This document shows positions 26,015-36,691 of a DNA stretch of 64,000 nucleotides, one piece after another (the stretch's first letter is position 1; each line of letters starts with the position of its first letter). The notes beneath the pieces were generated by a model that did no database searches, was not told where the DNA came from, and worked only from the letters and a program-made list of their open reading frames with translations. The stretch spans positions 62,001 through 126,000 of the forward strand of contig CAUJHF010000053.1 of assembly GCA_963204745.1 (NCBI GenBank), read 5' to 3'. The translations under genes and the position numbers were made by a program. The DNA comes from Pseudomonadota bacterium. GTDB lineage: Bacteria; Pseudomonadota; Gammaproteobacteria; Steroidobacterales; GCA-2729495.

Positions 26015-27238
26015 TTGAACGGGGAATTCCGGCGTGGCTGGCGCCCCCTCGTTGCCAGTATTCTCGGCAATGCCGGCGGGATTCTCTCCATAACTTTCTA
26101 CACGCAAGGCCTTTTCGCCGGCCCGGTGAGCGCCGAGTTCGGCTGGACGCGAAGCGACTTCTTTCTCGGCTTCACCATCATGCAGTTTTGCGGGCTGATT
26201 ACCGCACCGCTGACCGGCAGCATCGTCGATCGTCTTGGACCCCGCATAGTCGGCATCACCGGTCTCATCGGACATGCAACGATGTACCTGGTGCTGGCAT
26301 TGAATCCCGGCTCACTGTGGGCTTTCTACCTGAGCTTCGCCGGCCTGGCCGTGTTCGCCGCGGGCAGTCTGCCGGTCACCTGGACGACAGTGGTGAACGG
26401 CTGGTTCCATGTACACCGTGGTCTGGCCATCGGCCTGACCATGGCCGGAATCGGACTGGCAGCCCTGCTCGCCCCGCCGCTTACCCAGTTCTTCCTGGAA
26501 GCCGCCGGCTGGCGCGTTGCCTATGCGGGCATCGGCCTGAGTGCACTGGCCTTGTCGCTGCCGACGGTACTGCTGTACCTGCGCGTCGCGCCGGAGGCTG
26601 GCGCCACTGCCGATACCACTGCCAACCCGGCACCCGTTCAATGGGGCCCGACACGTGCCGAAGCCATGCGCGACTACCGCTTCTGGACGCTCGGCACCGC
26701 GCTGCTTGTAATAACGCTGTCGGTCATCGGCCTGATACCCAACTTCGTGCCATTGCTGCTGGACACTGGCTGGACCCCGGCCGAAGCCGCACAAGCTGCC
26801 ACGCTGCTGGGTGTTGCGGTCATCGTTGGACGGCTGATGGTGGGTTTTCTGGTGGACCGGATCTGGGCGCCAGCCGTTGCAGGCATATTTTTTACCGGTC
26901 CGGCGGTCGCTATGGTGCTGATGGCCAGCCTGCCCATCACACCGGCGCTCGCACTGATCGCGGCCATCCTGCTCGGACTGGCGGCCGGCGCCGAGCTGGA
27001 CTTGCTGGCCTATCTGACCAGCCGGTACTTCGGCACCCGTCACTATGGCGCGGTATTCGGGGGCATCTATGCGTTTTTTACGGTGGGCTCGGGTCTGGCC
27101 CCACTGATCTACGCACGTGTTTTCGATATGCTCGGCACCTATCGCCCGATGCTGGCGGTCGCGGCAATCGCCATCGTGGTTGCCGTCGGCCTGCTGCTTG
27201 CGCTGGGCGCCTATCCCCAGGCATCGCGACAGAATTGA
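26015..27238 (+). CDS. MFS transporter
   Basis: About 407 residues and 12 membrane segments of the Major Facilitator Superfamily, with the loop 2-3 motif SIVDRLGPRIVGITG and a second half beginning MRDYRFWTLGTALLVI. The set TG-G (TTVVNGWFHVHRGLAIGL) recalls the monocarboxylate/oxalate-formate transporter-like subgroup. Start is uncertain: TTG at 26015 gives a normal-length protein ten bases after the previous stop, whereas the only ATGs are inside the previous gene (25898). Confidence 0.85.
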   Translation: MNGEFRRGWRPLVASILGNAGGILSITFYTQGLFAGPVSAEFGWTRSDFFLGFTIMQFCGLITAPLTGSIVDRLGPRIVGITGLIGHATMYLVLALNPGSLWAFYLSFAGLAVFAAGSLPVTWTTVVNGWFHVHRGLAIGLTMAGIGLAALLAPPLTQFFLEAAGWRVAYAGIGLSALALSLPTVLLYLRVAPEAGATADTTANPAPVQWGPTRAEAMRDYRFWTLGTALLVITLSVIGLIPNFVPLLLDTGWTPAEAAQAATLLGVAVIVGRLMVGFLVDRIWAPAVAGIFFTGPAVAMVLMASLPITPALALIAAILLGLAAGAELDLLAYLTSRYFGTRHYGAVFGGIYAFFTVGSGLAPLIYARVFDMLGTYRPMLAVAAIAIVVAVGLLLALGAYPQASRQN

Positions 27239-27240
27239 CC

Positions 27241-27648
27241 ATGGAACATCCCTGCAAACTGGTTCATGTCAGCCATCAGGTCATCCGCTGGGGCGACATG
27301 GATGCCTACGAGCATGTCAATAACACCATTTATTTCCGCTACATGGAGCAGGCACGCGTTGAATGGCTGGAAACCGCCGGCTATCACTGCAATCCAAAGC
27401 AGGAGGCGCCGGTGATCGTCCATGCGGATTGCAGCTTTCTGTTACCGCTCAACTACCCCGGCACAGTCGAGGTACGCATGTTTGCCGGCCATGCCGGACG
27501 TTCCAGTCTGCCGACCTTCTACGAATTACGCCTGCAGGGCGATGAAAAACTCTATGCCGAAGGCAGCGCCAAAATCGTCTGGATCAACCCGGTCAGCGGC
27601 AAGTCGGTGAGCTTGCCGGAATCCCTGCGGCGGCTGGCAGCTGTTTGA
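27241..27648 (+). CDS. Acyl-CoA thioesterase (hotdog fold, YbgC/FadM type)
   Basis: 135 residues. RWGDMDAYEHVNNTIYFRYM carries the catalytic aspartate and the H-V-N-N of 4-hydroxybenzoyl-CoA-type thioesterases, followed by the long helix ARVEWLE. It hydrolyses acyl-CoA in the cytoplasm; chain specificity unknown. The ATG at 27241 is two bases after the MFS stop, so the two are cotranscribed. Confidence 0.9.
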   Translation: MEHPCKLVHVSHQVIRWGDMDAYEHVNNTIYFRYMEQARVEWLETAGYHCNPKQEAPVIVHADCSFLLPLNYPGTVEVRMFAGHAGRSSLPTFYELRLQGDEKLYAEGSAKIVWINPVSGKSVSLPESLRRLAAV

Positions 27649-27651
27649 ATC

Positions 27652-27691
27652 AGCAGGTACCGGCCACCAGCTTCACCGCCGGTTCCCTGCT
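27652..27691. terminator. Bulged hairpin between convergent thioesterase and glycosyltransferase genes
   Basis: AGCAGG-t-ACCGGC pairs with GCCGGT-tc-CCTGCT around a 13-base loop, filling the 42-bp gap between two convergent genes. No T-run follows, so it is a terminator-like structure of moderate support. Confidence 0.4.
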
Positions 27692-28914
27692 CAGTGAATC
27701 AGTGCGGCAATCCGGTCCAGCACCACGTGCCGTGTGGCCATCGTATCCAGCTCCCACTGCCGCGCCTCGGCCAGGCGCTCGCGGTACCGCGCCGGGTCAC
27801 TCAGTACACCATTGAGCACTGTCGTCACCTGGTCAGCCGTGGTTGGCCCATGCGGCGGCGCTGAAAGATGCGCTGCCAGACCGAAGGTCTTGCTGCGCGC
27901 GGCCAGCGCCGGTTGATCCCAGAAGAATGGACAGGACACCATCGGCACATGGTGGAAAATGGCCTCGTGCGTTGAATTCAGTCCGTGGTGGGTAACAAAT
28001 GCATCTGCCTCGGACAGGATCGCCCACTGGTCAACCCGTGTCCTGACCTGCACGTTGGCCCTTTCAAGTCGCTGCCGTTCCTCAGCGGGCCGGTCGGCGC
28101 CGCCAAAACTGATCACTGCAGCGGTTTCCGGCATCCCGGCAACCGCATCGGCAATTGCTGTGAGGGCGGCCAGCGCCTCGCGCGCGTAATAGCGCCAGAT
28201 CACGGTACCGAAGGACACATAAACCCTGCGGCGCACATCAGCGGGGAAACTCGGCGAATCCTGTACCAGCTGGCGGCGTTCGATATGCCCGATCGAGGGC
28301 AATGAACCGAAGAAGGCCATAGGCTCGAAGACCCTCTGCTCCACCGGTTCCAGCCAGGCCGGTGGCTCACAGTAGATGTTCAGGTACTGGCTGAATCCGG
28401 AGACGTAGGAAAACGGCGACGCATCCGGAACTCCGTGCACGGTACGCAGACGCTCGACCGCACGGTAGCAGGCGGCCGCCACGGCGACCCGTGGATCTTC
28501 CGCCAGCACCGCCATGAACCGCGCCGGATCGACATTGTGTCCGGCACAAACGTTGACGATCGGCAGGCAAAGTGCCGTCGCAACGACACGGCCGATCACC
28601 GCAAAAGTGTCAGCAATGACCAGCGATGGCGCCAAAGCGCGGACATCGCGAATGATCTGGTCAGCGAAATGTCCGGCAAAACTCACGTAGCGGCACGGAA
28701 CCGGGCGGGACTCATCGTCCGCTGCAGCAAGCGGATACCGGGAGAATATATCGACAAGCCTGCCGCCGGCACCGGCGACCTGCGGTTGGAATCGGCCATG
28801 CGTAAACACGCAAGGCTCGATGCCACGACGACTGAGTCCGGCAATGATCGGCAACAGGCGCCGGAGATGCCCTTCCTCGGGCATGCAAAAAACAGCGGCG
28901 ACGGGGCGGTGCAT
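27691..28914 (-). CDS. UDP-glycosyltransferase family (GT1/MGT-like)
   Basis: 407 residues. N-terminal acceptor domain begins AAVFCMPEEGHLRRLLPIIAGLSRRG; the C-terminal nucleotide-sugar domain contains YVSFGTVIWR and FVTHHGLNSTHEAIFHHVPM (the GT1 signature with the H-G-x-N-S block). No signal or membrane segment. It transfers a sugar to a small lipophilic acceptor; the downstream SAM-dependent methyltransferase-like gene is unrelated in sequence but may act on the same product. Substrates unknown. Confidence 0.85.
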   Translation of the reverse strand: MHRPVAAVFCMPEEGHLRRLLPIIAGLSRRGIEPCVFTHGRFQPQVAGAGGRLVDIFSRYPLAAADDESRPVPCRYVSFAGHFADQIIRDVRALAPSLVIADTFAVIGRVVATALCLPIVNVCAGHNVDPARFMAVLAEDPRVAVAAACYRAVERLRTVHGVPDASPFSYVSGFSQYLNIYCEPPAWLEPVEQRVFEPMAFFGSLPSIGHIERRQLVQDSPSFPADVRRRVYVSFGTVIWRYYAREALAALTAIADAVAGMPETAAVISFGGADRPAEERQRLERANVQVRTRVDQWAILSEADAFVTHHGLNSTHEAIFHHVPMVSCPFFWDQPALAARSKTFGLAAHLSAPPHGPTTADQVTTVLNGVLSDPARYRERLAEARQWELDTMATRHVVLDRIAALIH

Positions 28915-28948
28915 ATGTTGCGGGACAGTCTCGACGGGGTGCTTTCCG

Positions 28949-29647
28949 TCAGACCCTCTCTACCCGCCCCTCACACAGGGGCTCCTCGTTCTCTCCGGCA
29001 CAGCGACGCAATACAGTGAGGCCGGTGCCGAAAGGCAGGTCGAGGAGCTGCAGCGCCGGATCCTGGCGCAATTCGCTGATGTAATCACGCACGGTGATCT
29101 GGTAGGTCTTGTCCGGCCCGTAAATCGGCGAGCTGCGCTCTCCCATGCTGTCATGAAAAAGCACACAGGCTCGCGGCGCCAGCTTGTCCGCAAAGGCCTC
29201 GTAATCAAACCGCACCTGCTCAGCCGTGTGATACCCGTCGATGAACAGCAACCCGAGATCTGTCATCCGGCGCCAGGCGTCCGTATCGACAAATTCCTGG
29301 GTCGTGCACAGCTGATGACGGACGTTGTCGAGGCCAAAGTCGGCAAAGTGGCGCTGCGTCTGTTGCGGATCCTTCCAGAAATCATCGACCAGCGAAGGAT
29401 CGATGAAGGTCACCTCACCGGGGTCCCGGTTATCCTGCAGTGCTCTGGCGATCACCATCGGCACAAAGCCCCGCCACGAGCCGATCACCACTGCATGGCG
29501 GGGCCGCACGAGCCGTGCCAGGCCGTAATAGATCCAGCCCAGACCAAGGTTGAGATCCTCTGCCGACTGGTTATGGCCCATGCGCAGCAGTTCAGGATGG
29601 GCATAGAGTCGGCTTATCCAGGCATCGAGATTGTCTGTCCGTTTCAA
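28949..29647 (-). CDS. Class I SAM-dependent methyltransferase (Methyltransf_24/CmcI-like)
   Basis: 232 residues. SAM-binding region HAVVIGSWRGFVPMVIA, followed by GEVTFIDPSLVDDF and a metal/loop region GLLFIDGYHTAEQVRFDYEAF, as in the CmcI/cephalosporin-hydroxylase-associated and class-24 methyltransferases. Cytoplasmic. It lies upstream (in transcription) of the glycosyltransferase with a 34-nt gap, and 123 bp downstream of pgl. Target molecule unknown. Confidence 0.8.
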   Translation of the reverse strand: MKRTDNLDAWISRLYAHPELLRMGHNQSAEDLNLGLGWIYYGLARLVRPRHAVVIGSWRGFVPMVIARALQDNRDPGEVTFIDPSLVDDFWKDPQQTQRHFADFGLDNVRHQLCTTQEFVDTDAWRRMTDLGLLFIDGYHTAEQVRFDYEAFADKLAPRACVLFHDSMGERSSPIYGPDKTYQITVRDYISELRQDPALQLLDLPFGTGLTVLRRCAGENEEPLCEGRVERV

Positions 29648-29770
29648 AGCCCCTGCCCCTGCTATCAGGTAATTGCCGACCGCCCACGTGCCAGACTCTA
29701 GCAGGCTCGCGAGCGTATTGAATCATCGGGACTGGTTCCGGCCGTTACGATCGATCCGGTACTGCACCAC

Positions 29771-30523
29771 TCAGGAACGGCGGCGCAGCGGCACCACTTT
29801 TGACTTTGGCTTTGTTCGTCGCTTTTTCGGCGCGCTGGCATCTTTCGCGGCTGCACCGTCGGCGACCACTACCGCGCGCACTCGTGCCACGCGGGCAGCC
29901 GGAAACGGCGCGCCGCCGGCATAGAGGTCGGCCAGCACGCCAGCCTTGCCGGCACCGGTCACAAACCAGATGATGCTCCGCGCACGGTTGATCACCGGCA
30001 GGGTCAGCGTCATGCGCGAGTAACCATGATGTTCACCGGTGATCGCAACCGCGCGATCTTTCACCTTCAGGGCCGGATCACCGGGAAACAGTGAAGCCGT
30101 ATGCCCGTCAGTACCGAGGCCGAGATGCACCACATCGAGAACTGCCGGCATACCGGCCAGCTGCTCGATGCCGCCGGCATATTCCGCCGCTGAACCGAGC
30201 AGATCGGCGCGATCAACCCACATGGGATGCAGATTCCGGCGCGGCAAGGGACCATTGGCGACCAGCATCTCTTCGATATTGGTCAGGTTCCGTGCCGCGT
30301 CACCGCGTGCCACGATCCGCTCGTCAACCTGGAAAACATGGATCGCCTTCCAGTCGAGCGGCTGGCGCACCAGTTCACCCAGCATCGGCAGCGGCGAACT
30401 GCCGCCACTGAGCGCCAGTGTCGCACGCGTGCGGCGGGCAATGCCGATACCGAGTACGGTGGCGATAAGCCGTGCGGCCATTGCAGCCGCCTCCGCCACG
30501 GTTTTTTCAACTTCCAGCCGCAC
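29771..30523 (-). CDS. pgl: 6-phosphogluconolactonase with basic C-terminal tail
   Basis: 250 residues of the DevB/NagB-like family: TLALSGGSSPLPMLGEL, HVFQVDERIVARGDAARN and HLGLGTDGHTASLFPGD, which includes the catalytic histidine region. It converts 6-phosphogluconolactone to 6-phosphogluconate in the oxidative pentose-phosphate route. It follows zwf after 24 bases, completing gnd-zwf-pgl. An unusual Lys/Arg-rich end (KKRRTKPKSK and RRRS) extends beyond the enzyme domain. Confidence 0.93.
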   Translation of the reverse strand: MRLEVEKTVAEAAAMAARLIATVLGIGIARRTRATLALSGGSSPLPMLGELVRQPLDWKAIHVFQVDERIVARGDAARNLTNIEEMLVANGPLPRRNLHPMWVDRADLLGSAAEYAGGIEQLAGMPAVLDVVHLGLGTDGHTASLFPGDPALKVKDRAVAITGEHHGYSRMTLTLPVINRARSIIWFVTGAGKAGVLADLYAGGAPFPAARVARVRAVVVADGAAAKDASAPKKRRTKPKSKVVPLRRRS

Positions 30524-30547
30524 CCCGAGCCTTCCCTAAGCGAGCGG

Positions 30548-31941
30548 CTAGGTGCCGCGTCCAATCCCGTTGCTGCTGGGGTTATACCAGCCGCCGGACG
30601 CCGCAACCATGCGGTCGGCCTCACGCGGACCCCAGCTGCCCGGCTCATAGCGATACACGGGTCCGCCGGTGTTGATGATCGGATCGCAGATCGCCCAGGC
30701 TGCCTCCACGCTGTCTTCACGGGCAAACAACGTCGCGTCGCCGCCCATCGCATCACCGATCAGTCGTTCATAGGCTTCCTTGGCCTCACTGGTGGAATTG
30801 CAGACGTAGAGTTCAACCTCCTCGCCTGCCATCCGCTCACCCGGCGACTTGGTACGCGCGCCGGCCGCGATCGCCACCTGATCGGGGCCCAGCCGGAAGC
30901 GAAAATAATTGGACTGCGGCGGTACCGGTTCATCGAACACCTGCTGCGGTGGCGCCTTGAGGATCACCATCACCTCGGTTGCTGTCACCGGCAGCGACTT
31001 TCCGGTACGGATGAAAAAAGGCACACCCTGCCAGCGCCAGGAGTTCAGGTGCAGCTGCATCGCTGCGTAGGTCTCCACTTCCGAATCCGGTGCCACGCCT
31101 GTATCGCCGCGATAACCACGGTACTGCCCGCGCACCAGACTCTGCCCGGAAAACGGGCTGATCGCCCGCAGCACCTTGATGCGCTCATCGCGCTGTGCCT
31201 CACCCCAGTAGCCGACCGGCGGATCCATGGCCAGACTGGCAACGACCTCAAGCAGATGGTTCTGCACGACATCGCGGATTGCGCCCACCTCTTCGTAGAA
31301 CTTGCCACGACCTTCCACGCCGATGGTTTCAGCCATGGTGATCTGCACGCTTTCGACGTAGTTGCGGTTCCAGATCGGTTCGAGAAAGGAGTTGGCAAAA
31401 CGGAAATACAGCAGGTTCTGCACCGGTTCCTTGCCCAGGAAATGATCGATACGAAAGATCGACGACTCACTGAATATCTGGTGCAGCGTTCTGTTCAGCT
31501 CTTTGGCCGAAGCGTAATCGCGGCCAAAAGGCTTCTCGACGACGACGCGGGCATTTTCGGCACAGCCAGACTCACCCAGCAGCCTGACGACCGGCCCGAA
31601 CAGACTCGGTGGAATAGCCAGGTAGAAAAGCGGACGCTTCGCATCCTTCAGCGCCTCCTTGAGTCGCGCAAAAGTCTGCGGCTCATGATAGTCGCCATCC
31701 ACATAACGCAACTGTTCGATCAGCTTCGCGGCCGCCGGCGAATCGGCGCTGCCCGTGCGCTTTTCCAGGCTGTCGCGGACCCGATCGCGGAACTGCTCCA
31801 GTCCCCAGCCCGAGCGCGCCACGCCGACCACCGGCACATCGAGTGCACCGCGTTTAACCATCGCGGCAAGCGCAGGGTAAATCTTGCGATGGGCAAGGTC
31901 TCCGGTCGCGCCTAGCAGCACCACGGCATCGGATTTTTCGG

Positions 31942-31945
<4 letters not shown>
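30548..31945 (-). CDS. zwf: Glucose-6-phosphate 1-dehydrogenase
   Basis: 465 residues. Rossmann motif [17 protein letters not shown], active-site signature RIDHFLGKE, and the substrate-binding region typical of the family (VVEKPFGRD). It oxidises glucose-6-phosphate to the lactone, producing NAD(P)H. Its ATG overlaps the gnd stop by four bases (ATGA), so gnd, zwf and pgl form a tight operon. Confidence 0.96.
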
Positions 31946-32937
<992 letters not shown>

Positions 32938-33097
32938 AGCCACTCCCCAAAGCCGCAGCAGGCCAGTACCTGGCCGGATCTCCACAGAAGGCTATCGGCG
33001 CCGCGCAGCGCCGCTTGAGGCAAACACGCGATCCGGCACCCGCAATCGTGACGCGAGTGTACTTTGGCAAATTCAGCGGCGCACGCGACAATAGGCC

Positions 33098-34303
33098 ATG
33101 CTCCGCTCAAACCCCTTTTTCAGCTATGGCTTCCGGCCCTTCTTTCTGCTGGCCGGTATATTGGCCGTACTCGGCATGGCCCTGTGGCTGCTGGCCATCA
33201 ATGGATCGCCATGGCCGGTGCAAGCCAGCCGGTCCACGTTCTGGCACGCCCATGAGATGGGGCTTGGTTTTGGCGGCGCGGTGATGGCCGGATTCATTCT
33301 CACCGCCGGAGCCAACTGGACCGGGCGACCACCCATCCGGGGTCTGTTGCTCGTCTGCCTGGTCCTTGGCTGGTTGTGTGGCAGGGCAGCGATGTTGTAC
33401 AGCGGATTGCTGCCGGCAACGCTAACGATGCTGCTCGACCTGCTTTTCCCGGTGCTGTTCGGTCTGCTGGTCACACGCGAGATCGTCGGCGCACGCAACC
33501 GGCGCAACTATGGCGTGCTGGCTATCGTCTGGGCGCTGACCGTGTTTACGGTTCTCTACCATGTCGCGGCAATCGGCGCCCTCAGCGAGGAATCTGCGGC
33601 GGATATGCAGCGCATCGTGGCCCGCCTGTTCGTTTACCTGCTCACCGTGCTGATCACCGTCCTCGGCGGCCGTGTAATCCCCGGATTCACCGGCAGCTGG
33701 CTGCGCATGCGCGGTGCAAGCAGGCTGCCTGGCGCCAGAGCCTGGCTGGAAACGGGCATCGTCCCGCTGACCGTGGCTGCCGGCCTCAGTCAGGCGCTCG
33801 CGCCAGGGAGCATTGTCACGGCGGTGCTGTGCATCGTTGCCGGGGCAGCGCATTTGCTGCGACTGTCCGGATGGCGTGGGCTCGCGACTGCGGCAGAACC
33901 CTTGCTGCTGGTGCTGCACGTTGCCTACGCCTGGCTGGGACTGGGCTTTCTGCTGCTGGGTCTTTCAGCAGCGGGACTGCCCGTTCCGGAAACAGCCGCC
34001 CTGCATGCACTGACCGTGGGCGGCATCGGCGGTGTCATCCTCGGCATGATGACGCGCGTCGCGCTGGGACATACCGGGAGGCCCCTGCATGCGGCGCGCA
34101 TCACCCAGCTTGCCTATGTATTGCTCGGCCTTGCTGCGCTCCTCAGAGCCTTTGGCCCGCTGAGCGCGACGGGCAGCACCCTCGCCTATACCGGCTCCGG
34201 GCTGCTGTGGATTGCGAGCTTCAGCCTGTTCATCTGGCACTACGCGCCGATCCTGACGCGGCCGCGCGCAGACCAGCCGCACAGCCTGGCAAACCGCCCA
34301 TGA
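33098..34303 (+). CDS. NnrS-family membrane protein
   Basis: 401 residues with about 12 membrane segments. The start GFRPFFLLAGILAVLGMALWLL and WHAHEMGLGFGGAVMAGFILTA are characteristic of the NnrS family, heme/copper-containing membrane proteins linked to nitric-oxide response. No nitric-oxide reductase or denitrification gene is nearby. Overlaps the next gene (ATGA), so the two are cotranscribed. Function beyond NO stress relief is not established. Confidence 0.92.
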   Translation: MLRSNPFFSYGFRPFFLLAGILAVLGMALWLLAINGSPWPVQASRSTFWHAHEMGLGFGGAVMAGFILTAGANWTGRPPIRGLLLVCLVLGWLCGRAAMLYSGLLPATLTMLLDLLFPVLFGLLVTREIVGARNRRNYGVLAIVWALTVFTVLYHVAAIGALSEESAADMQRIVARLFVYLLTVLITVLGGRVIPGFTGSWLRMRGASRLPGARAWLETGIVPLTVAAGLSQALAPGSIVTAVLCIVAGAAHLLRLSGWRGLATAAEPLLLVLHVAYAWLGLGFLLLGLSAAGLPVPETAALHALTVGGIGGVILGMMTRVALGHTGRPLHAARITQLAYVLLGLAALLRAFGPLSATGSTLAYTGSGLLWIASFSLFIWHYAPILTRPRADQPHSLANRP

Positions 34304-34992
34304 GTCTCCAGGTACTCATCATTCCGGTGACCGCCTTTCAGCAAAACTGCTCGGTCATCTGGTGTACCGAAACCATGCAGGGGGCGGTCGTCGATCCGGG
34401 TGGCGACCTCGACGAGATCCTGGCCGGCGTGCAGGAGAACAACGTACAGCTGACAAAGATCCTGCTGACTCATGCCCATATCGATCACGCCGGTGCCGCT
34501 GCGGAACTCGCCAGACGCTTCACGCTGCCGATCGAAGGGCCACAGGAAGGTGACCGTTACTGGATCGAAGCCCTGCCGGACCAGGCGCGCAATTTTGGCT
34601 TCGCGCAGGTGGATACCTTCGAGCCGGATCGCTGGTTGCAGCAGGGCGATACGGTGCAGGTGGGCCACGAAACGCTTGAGGTTTATCACTGCCCCGGCCA
34701 CACGCCCGGCCATGTGGTGTTCTTCAGCCGCTCGGCACAGCTCTGCTTCGTCGGCGACGTGCTCTTCGCGGGCTCCATCGGCCGGACGGATTTTCCGGGC
34801 GGCGACTACGCCACGCTGATCGACTCGATCACCCGCAGGCTCTGGCCGCTCGGCGCAGAGGTAACTTTTGTGCCCGGCCACGGCCCGACCTCCACCTTCG
34901 GAAAGGAACGGCAGGACAATCCGTTCGTGAGTGACCGGGCGCTGGCGGCAGCCCGGCATGGCATTGCCCTGTCTCCACTGACACCACCCTAA
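34300..34992 (+). CDS. Metallo-beta-lactamase-fold hydrolase (glyoxalase II-like, YcbL type)
   Basis: 230 residues. Metal-binding THAHIDHAG, further ligands in CPGHTPGH, GDVLFAGSIGRTD and PGHGPTS match the glyoxalase II/YcbL branch. It hydrolyses a thioester such as S-lactoylglutathione in the cytoplasm. ATG at 34300 overlaps the NnrS stop by four bases. The divergence to the following LysR region leaves 89 bp in which I see no clear terminator. Confidence 0.9.
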   Translation: MSLQVLIIPVTAFQQNCSVIWCTETMQGAVVDPGGDLDEILAGVQENNVQLTKILLTHAHIDHAGAAAELARRFTLPIEGPQEGDRYWIEALPDQARNFGFAQVDTFEPDRWLQQGDTVQVGHETLEVYHCPGHTPGHVVFFSRSAQLCFVGDVLFAGSIGRTDFPGGDYATLIDSITRRLWPLGAEVTFVPGHGPTSTFGKERQDNPFVSDRALAAARHGIALSPLTPP

Positions 34993-35081
34993 GCCGTATT
35001 TGCGGTGTCTTCAGATTCTCCGCAGGACCCAGGTATTCATTTGTCGAGGGCCGTCGGCGTCATGGCCGAACGAAACTGAAA

Positions 35082-35999
35082 TCAGCCTCCGTCATCCAGG
35101 GAAGACTCGCCAAGGACTGTCTTTAGCCGGGGCGCTGCGAAATCGACGAACGCCCGAATCTTCGGCGCGACGAGGCGCGAGTGCGGGTACACGAGGTGCA
35201 CTGGCTGCGGCGGCAGTGCGAAGGTCTCGAGAACTGGCACCAGCTTCCCGTCGCGGATCCGCTGGCTCACCATGTAGGACAACGCGGCTGTGATGCCGTA
35301 CCCCATCTCGGCGGCCTCGATGGCGGCGGCCGCATCGTTGATCTCGAAGGCAGGCTGCAGACTCACGCTGCCGTACTTCTGGCGGTCCAGAAAGCGCCAT
35401 TCACGGTTTGGCACGAGCCCCGTGAAGGCAATTACCGAATGCAGGCGCAGGTCGACGGGTGACGCGGGCGCTTCTTGCCGGGCGAGATACTCCGGGCTCG
35501 CGACCATGACACGACGGACCGTGCCGATGCGCCTTGCGACCAGGCTCGAATCAGGCAAGCGGCCGATGCGCACGGCTATGTCGATTCCTTCCTCGACGAA
35601 GTTCACGACCCGATCGAGTAGCAGAACGGACGCGGACACGCGCGGGTGCTGCTTGAGGAAGCTGCCGACCACCGGCGCGACCGCGGACCGGCCAAAAGTC
35701 ACCGATGCCGTCAAGCTGAGGTGCCCTTGGGGCATCGCGGCCGCGCCGACGGCCTCTGTTTCGGCCACATCGAGATCGACGAGGACACGCCGCGCGCTAT
35801 CGAGAAAGCGCTGGCCCACTTCAGTGATCGCCAGACTGCGGGTCGTGCGGTTGAAGACGCGGGCGCCGAGCCGGTTTTCGAGAGCAGCGACCGCACGGGT
35901 GACCGCGGGAGGCGACAGCCGCAGGCGCGCCCCGGCCTTGGCGAAACTGCCGGCCTCGGCCACCGCTATAAAAACCTCGAGTTCGTGGAAGCGATCCAT
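35082..35999 (-). CDS. LysR-family transcriptional regulator
   Basis: 305 residues. Winged helix-turn-helix at the N-terminus (FAKAGARLRLSPPAVTRAVA) and a C-terminal effector-binding domain. It is divergent from the AhpD-like gene, the usual layout for a LysR regulator controlling the neighbour and itself. A TCTATT/AATAGA inverted pair lies in the intergenic region. Effector unknown. Confidence 0.93.
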   Translation of the reverse strand: MDRFHELEVFIAVAEAGSFAKAGARLRLSPPAVTRAVAALENRLGARVFNRTTRSLAITEVGQRFLDSARRVLVDLDVAETEAVGAAAMPQGHLSLTASVTFGRSAVAPVVGSFLKQHPRVSASVLLLDRVVNFVEEGIDIAVRIGRLPDSSLVARRIGTVRRVMVASPEYLARQEAPASPVDLRLHSVIAFTGLVPNREWRFLDRQKYGSVSLQPAFEINDAAAAIEAAEMGYGITAALSYMVSQRIRDGKLVPVLETFALPPQPVHLVYPHSRLVAPKIRAFVDFAAPRLKTVLGESSLDDGG

Positions 36000-36017
36000 G
36001 TTTATTCCCCTATACGC

Positions 36018-36049
36018 AATAGAGTGTTACATGGATTGAGTATTCTATT
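36018..36049. promoter_or_regulatory. Inverted repeat in the LysR divergon
   Basis: AATAGA (36018-36023) and TCTATT (36044-36049) are inverted copies 20 bp apart in the 130-bp gap between the regulator and the AhpD-like gene. This spacing is compatible with paired LysR half-sites but the arms are short. Confidence 0.35.
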
Positions 36050-36129
36050 CACCATGGACATGAGTCAGATTATGGACCCGCGGGATCAAATGGCCCCGCA
36101 CCACCCAATCTGCTCAAGGAGAAATTTTC

Positions 36130-36675
36130 ATGGCTCGTGTTTCCGTCATCGACCCCCAGACCGCCACCGGCGAAATCAGGCAACTGCTGGACGCCGTCCA
36201 GGCGGGTCTTGGTACCGTTCCCAACTTTATCCGGGTACTGGCGAACTCGCCTGCGGCGCTGAGCGCTTTTCTCGGCCTGCATAGCATTGCCGGGGCAGGC
36301 GCGCTCAACGCGCAGACGCGCGAGCGCATCGCCCTGGCTGTCGCCGAGCAGAATGCCTGCCAGTACTGCGTGTCGGCACATACTGCCATCGGCCGCAAGG
36401 CTGGCCTCGACAACCAGGAGATGATCGCCAACCGGACGGGCCGGTCCTCGGATGCGAAGGCAGAGGCAGCGCTGACCTTCGCGCGCGCACTCGTTGAGCA
36501 CACCGGTCAGGTAAGCAAGGCGGAGTTCGACGCGGTGCGGGCGGCGGGCCACTCAGACGCGGAAATTATCGAGATCATCACCCACGTTGCGATGAACATC
36601 TTCACCAATCTGCTGGGCAAGTCGACCCAGGTCGAAATCGACTTCCCGACGATCGAGTTGAACATGGCAGCCTGA
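36130..36675 (+). CDS. AhpD-like / carboxymuconolactone decarboxylase family protein
   Basis: 181 residues, all-helical AhpD-like fold. The redox pair is in [13 protein letters not shown] (C-X2-C with a following histidine), as in alkylhydroperoxidase D and related peroxidase-associated proteins. It may reduce peroxides with a thiol partner. SD AAGGAG lies 12 bases before the ATG. It is divergent from the LysR regulator and followed by an NTF2-like protein and two PPOX flavoproteins. Confidence 0.9.
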   Translation: MARVSVIDPQTATGEIRQLLDAVQAGLGTVPNFIRVLANSPAALSAFLGLHSIAGAGALNAQTRERIALAVAEQNACQYCVSAHTAIGRKAGLDNQEMIANRTGRSSDAKAEAALTFARALVEHTGQVSKAEFDAVRAAGHSDAEIIEIITHVAMNIFTNLLGKSTQVEIDFPTIELNMAA

Positions 36676-36691
36676 CCGGCCGACTGCGGTA

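Noticed and set aside
26188-27240. Long plus-strand frame leading into the thioesterase
   Set aside because: It overlaps the MFS gene in another frame; only the part from the ATG at 27241 encodes the hotdog domain.
33376-34299. Long plus-strand frame across nnrS continuous with the MBL hydrolase
   Set aside because: The portion before the ATG at 34300 is out of frame with NnrS and has no domain; the fusion is not real.
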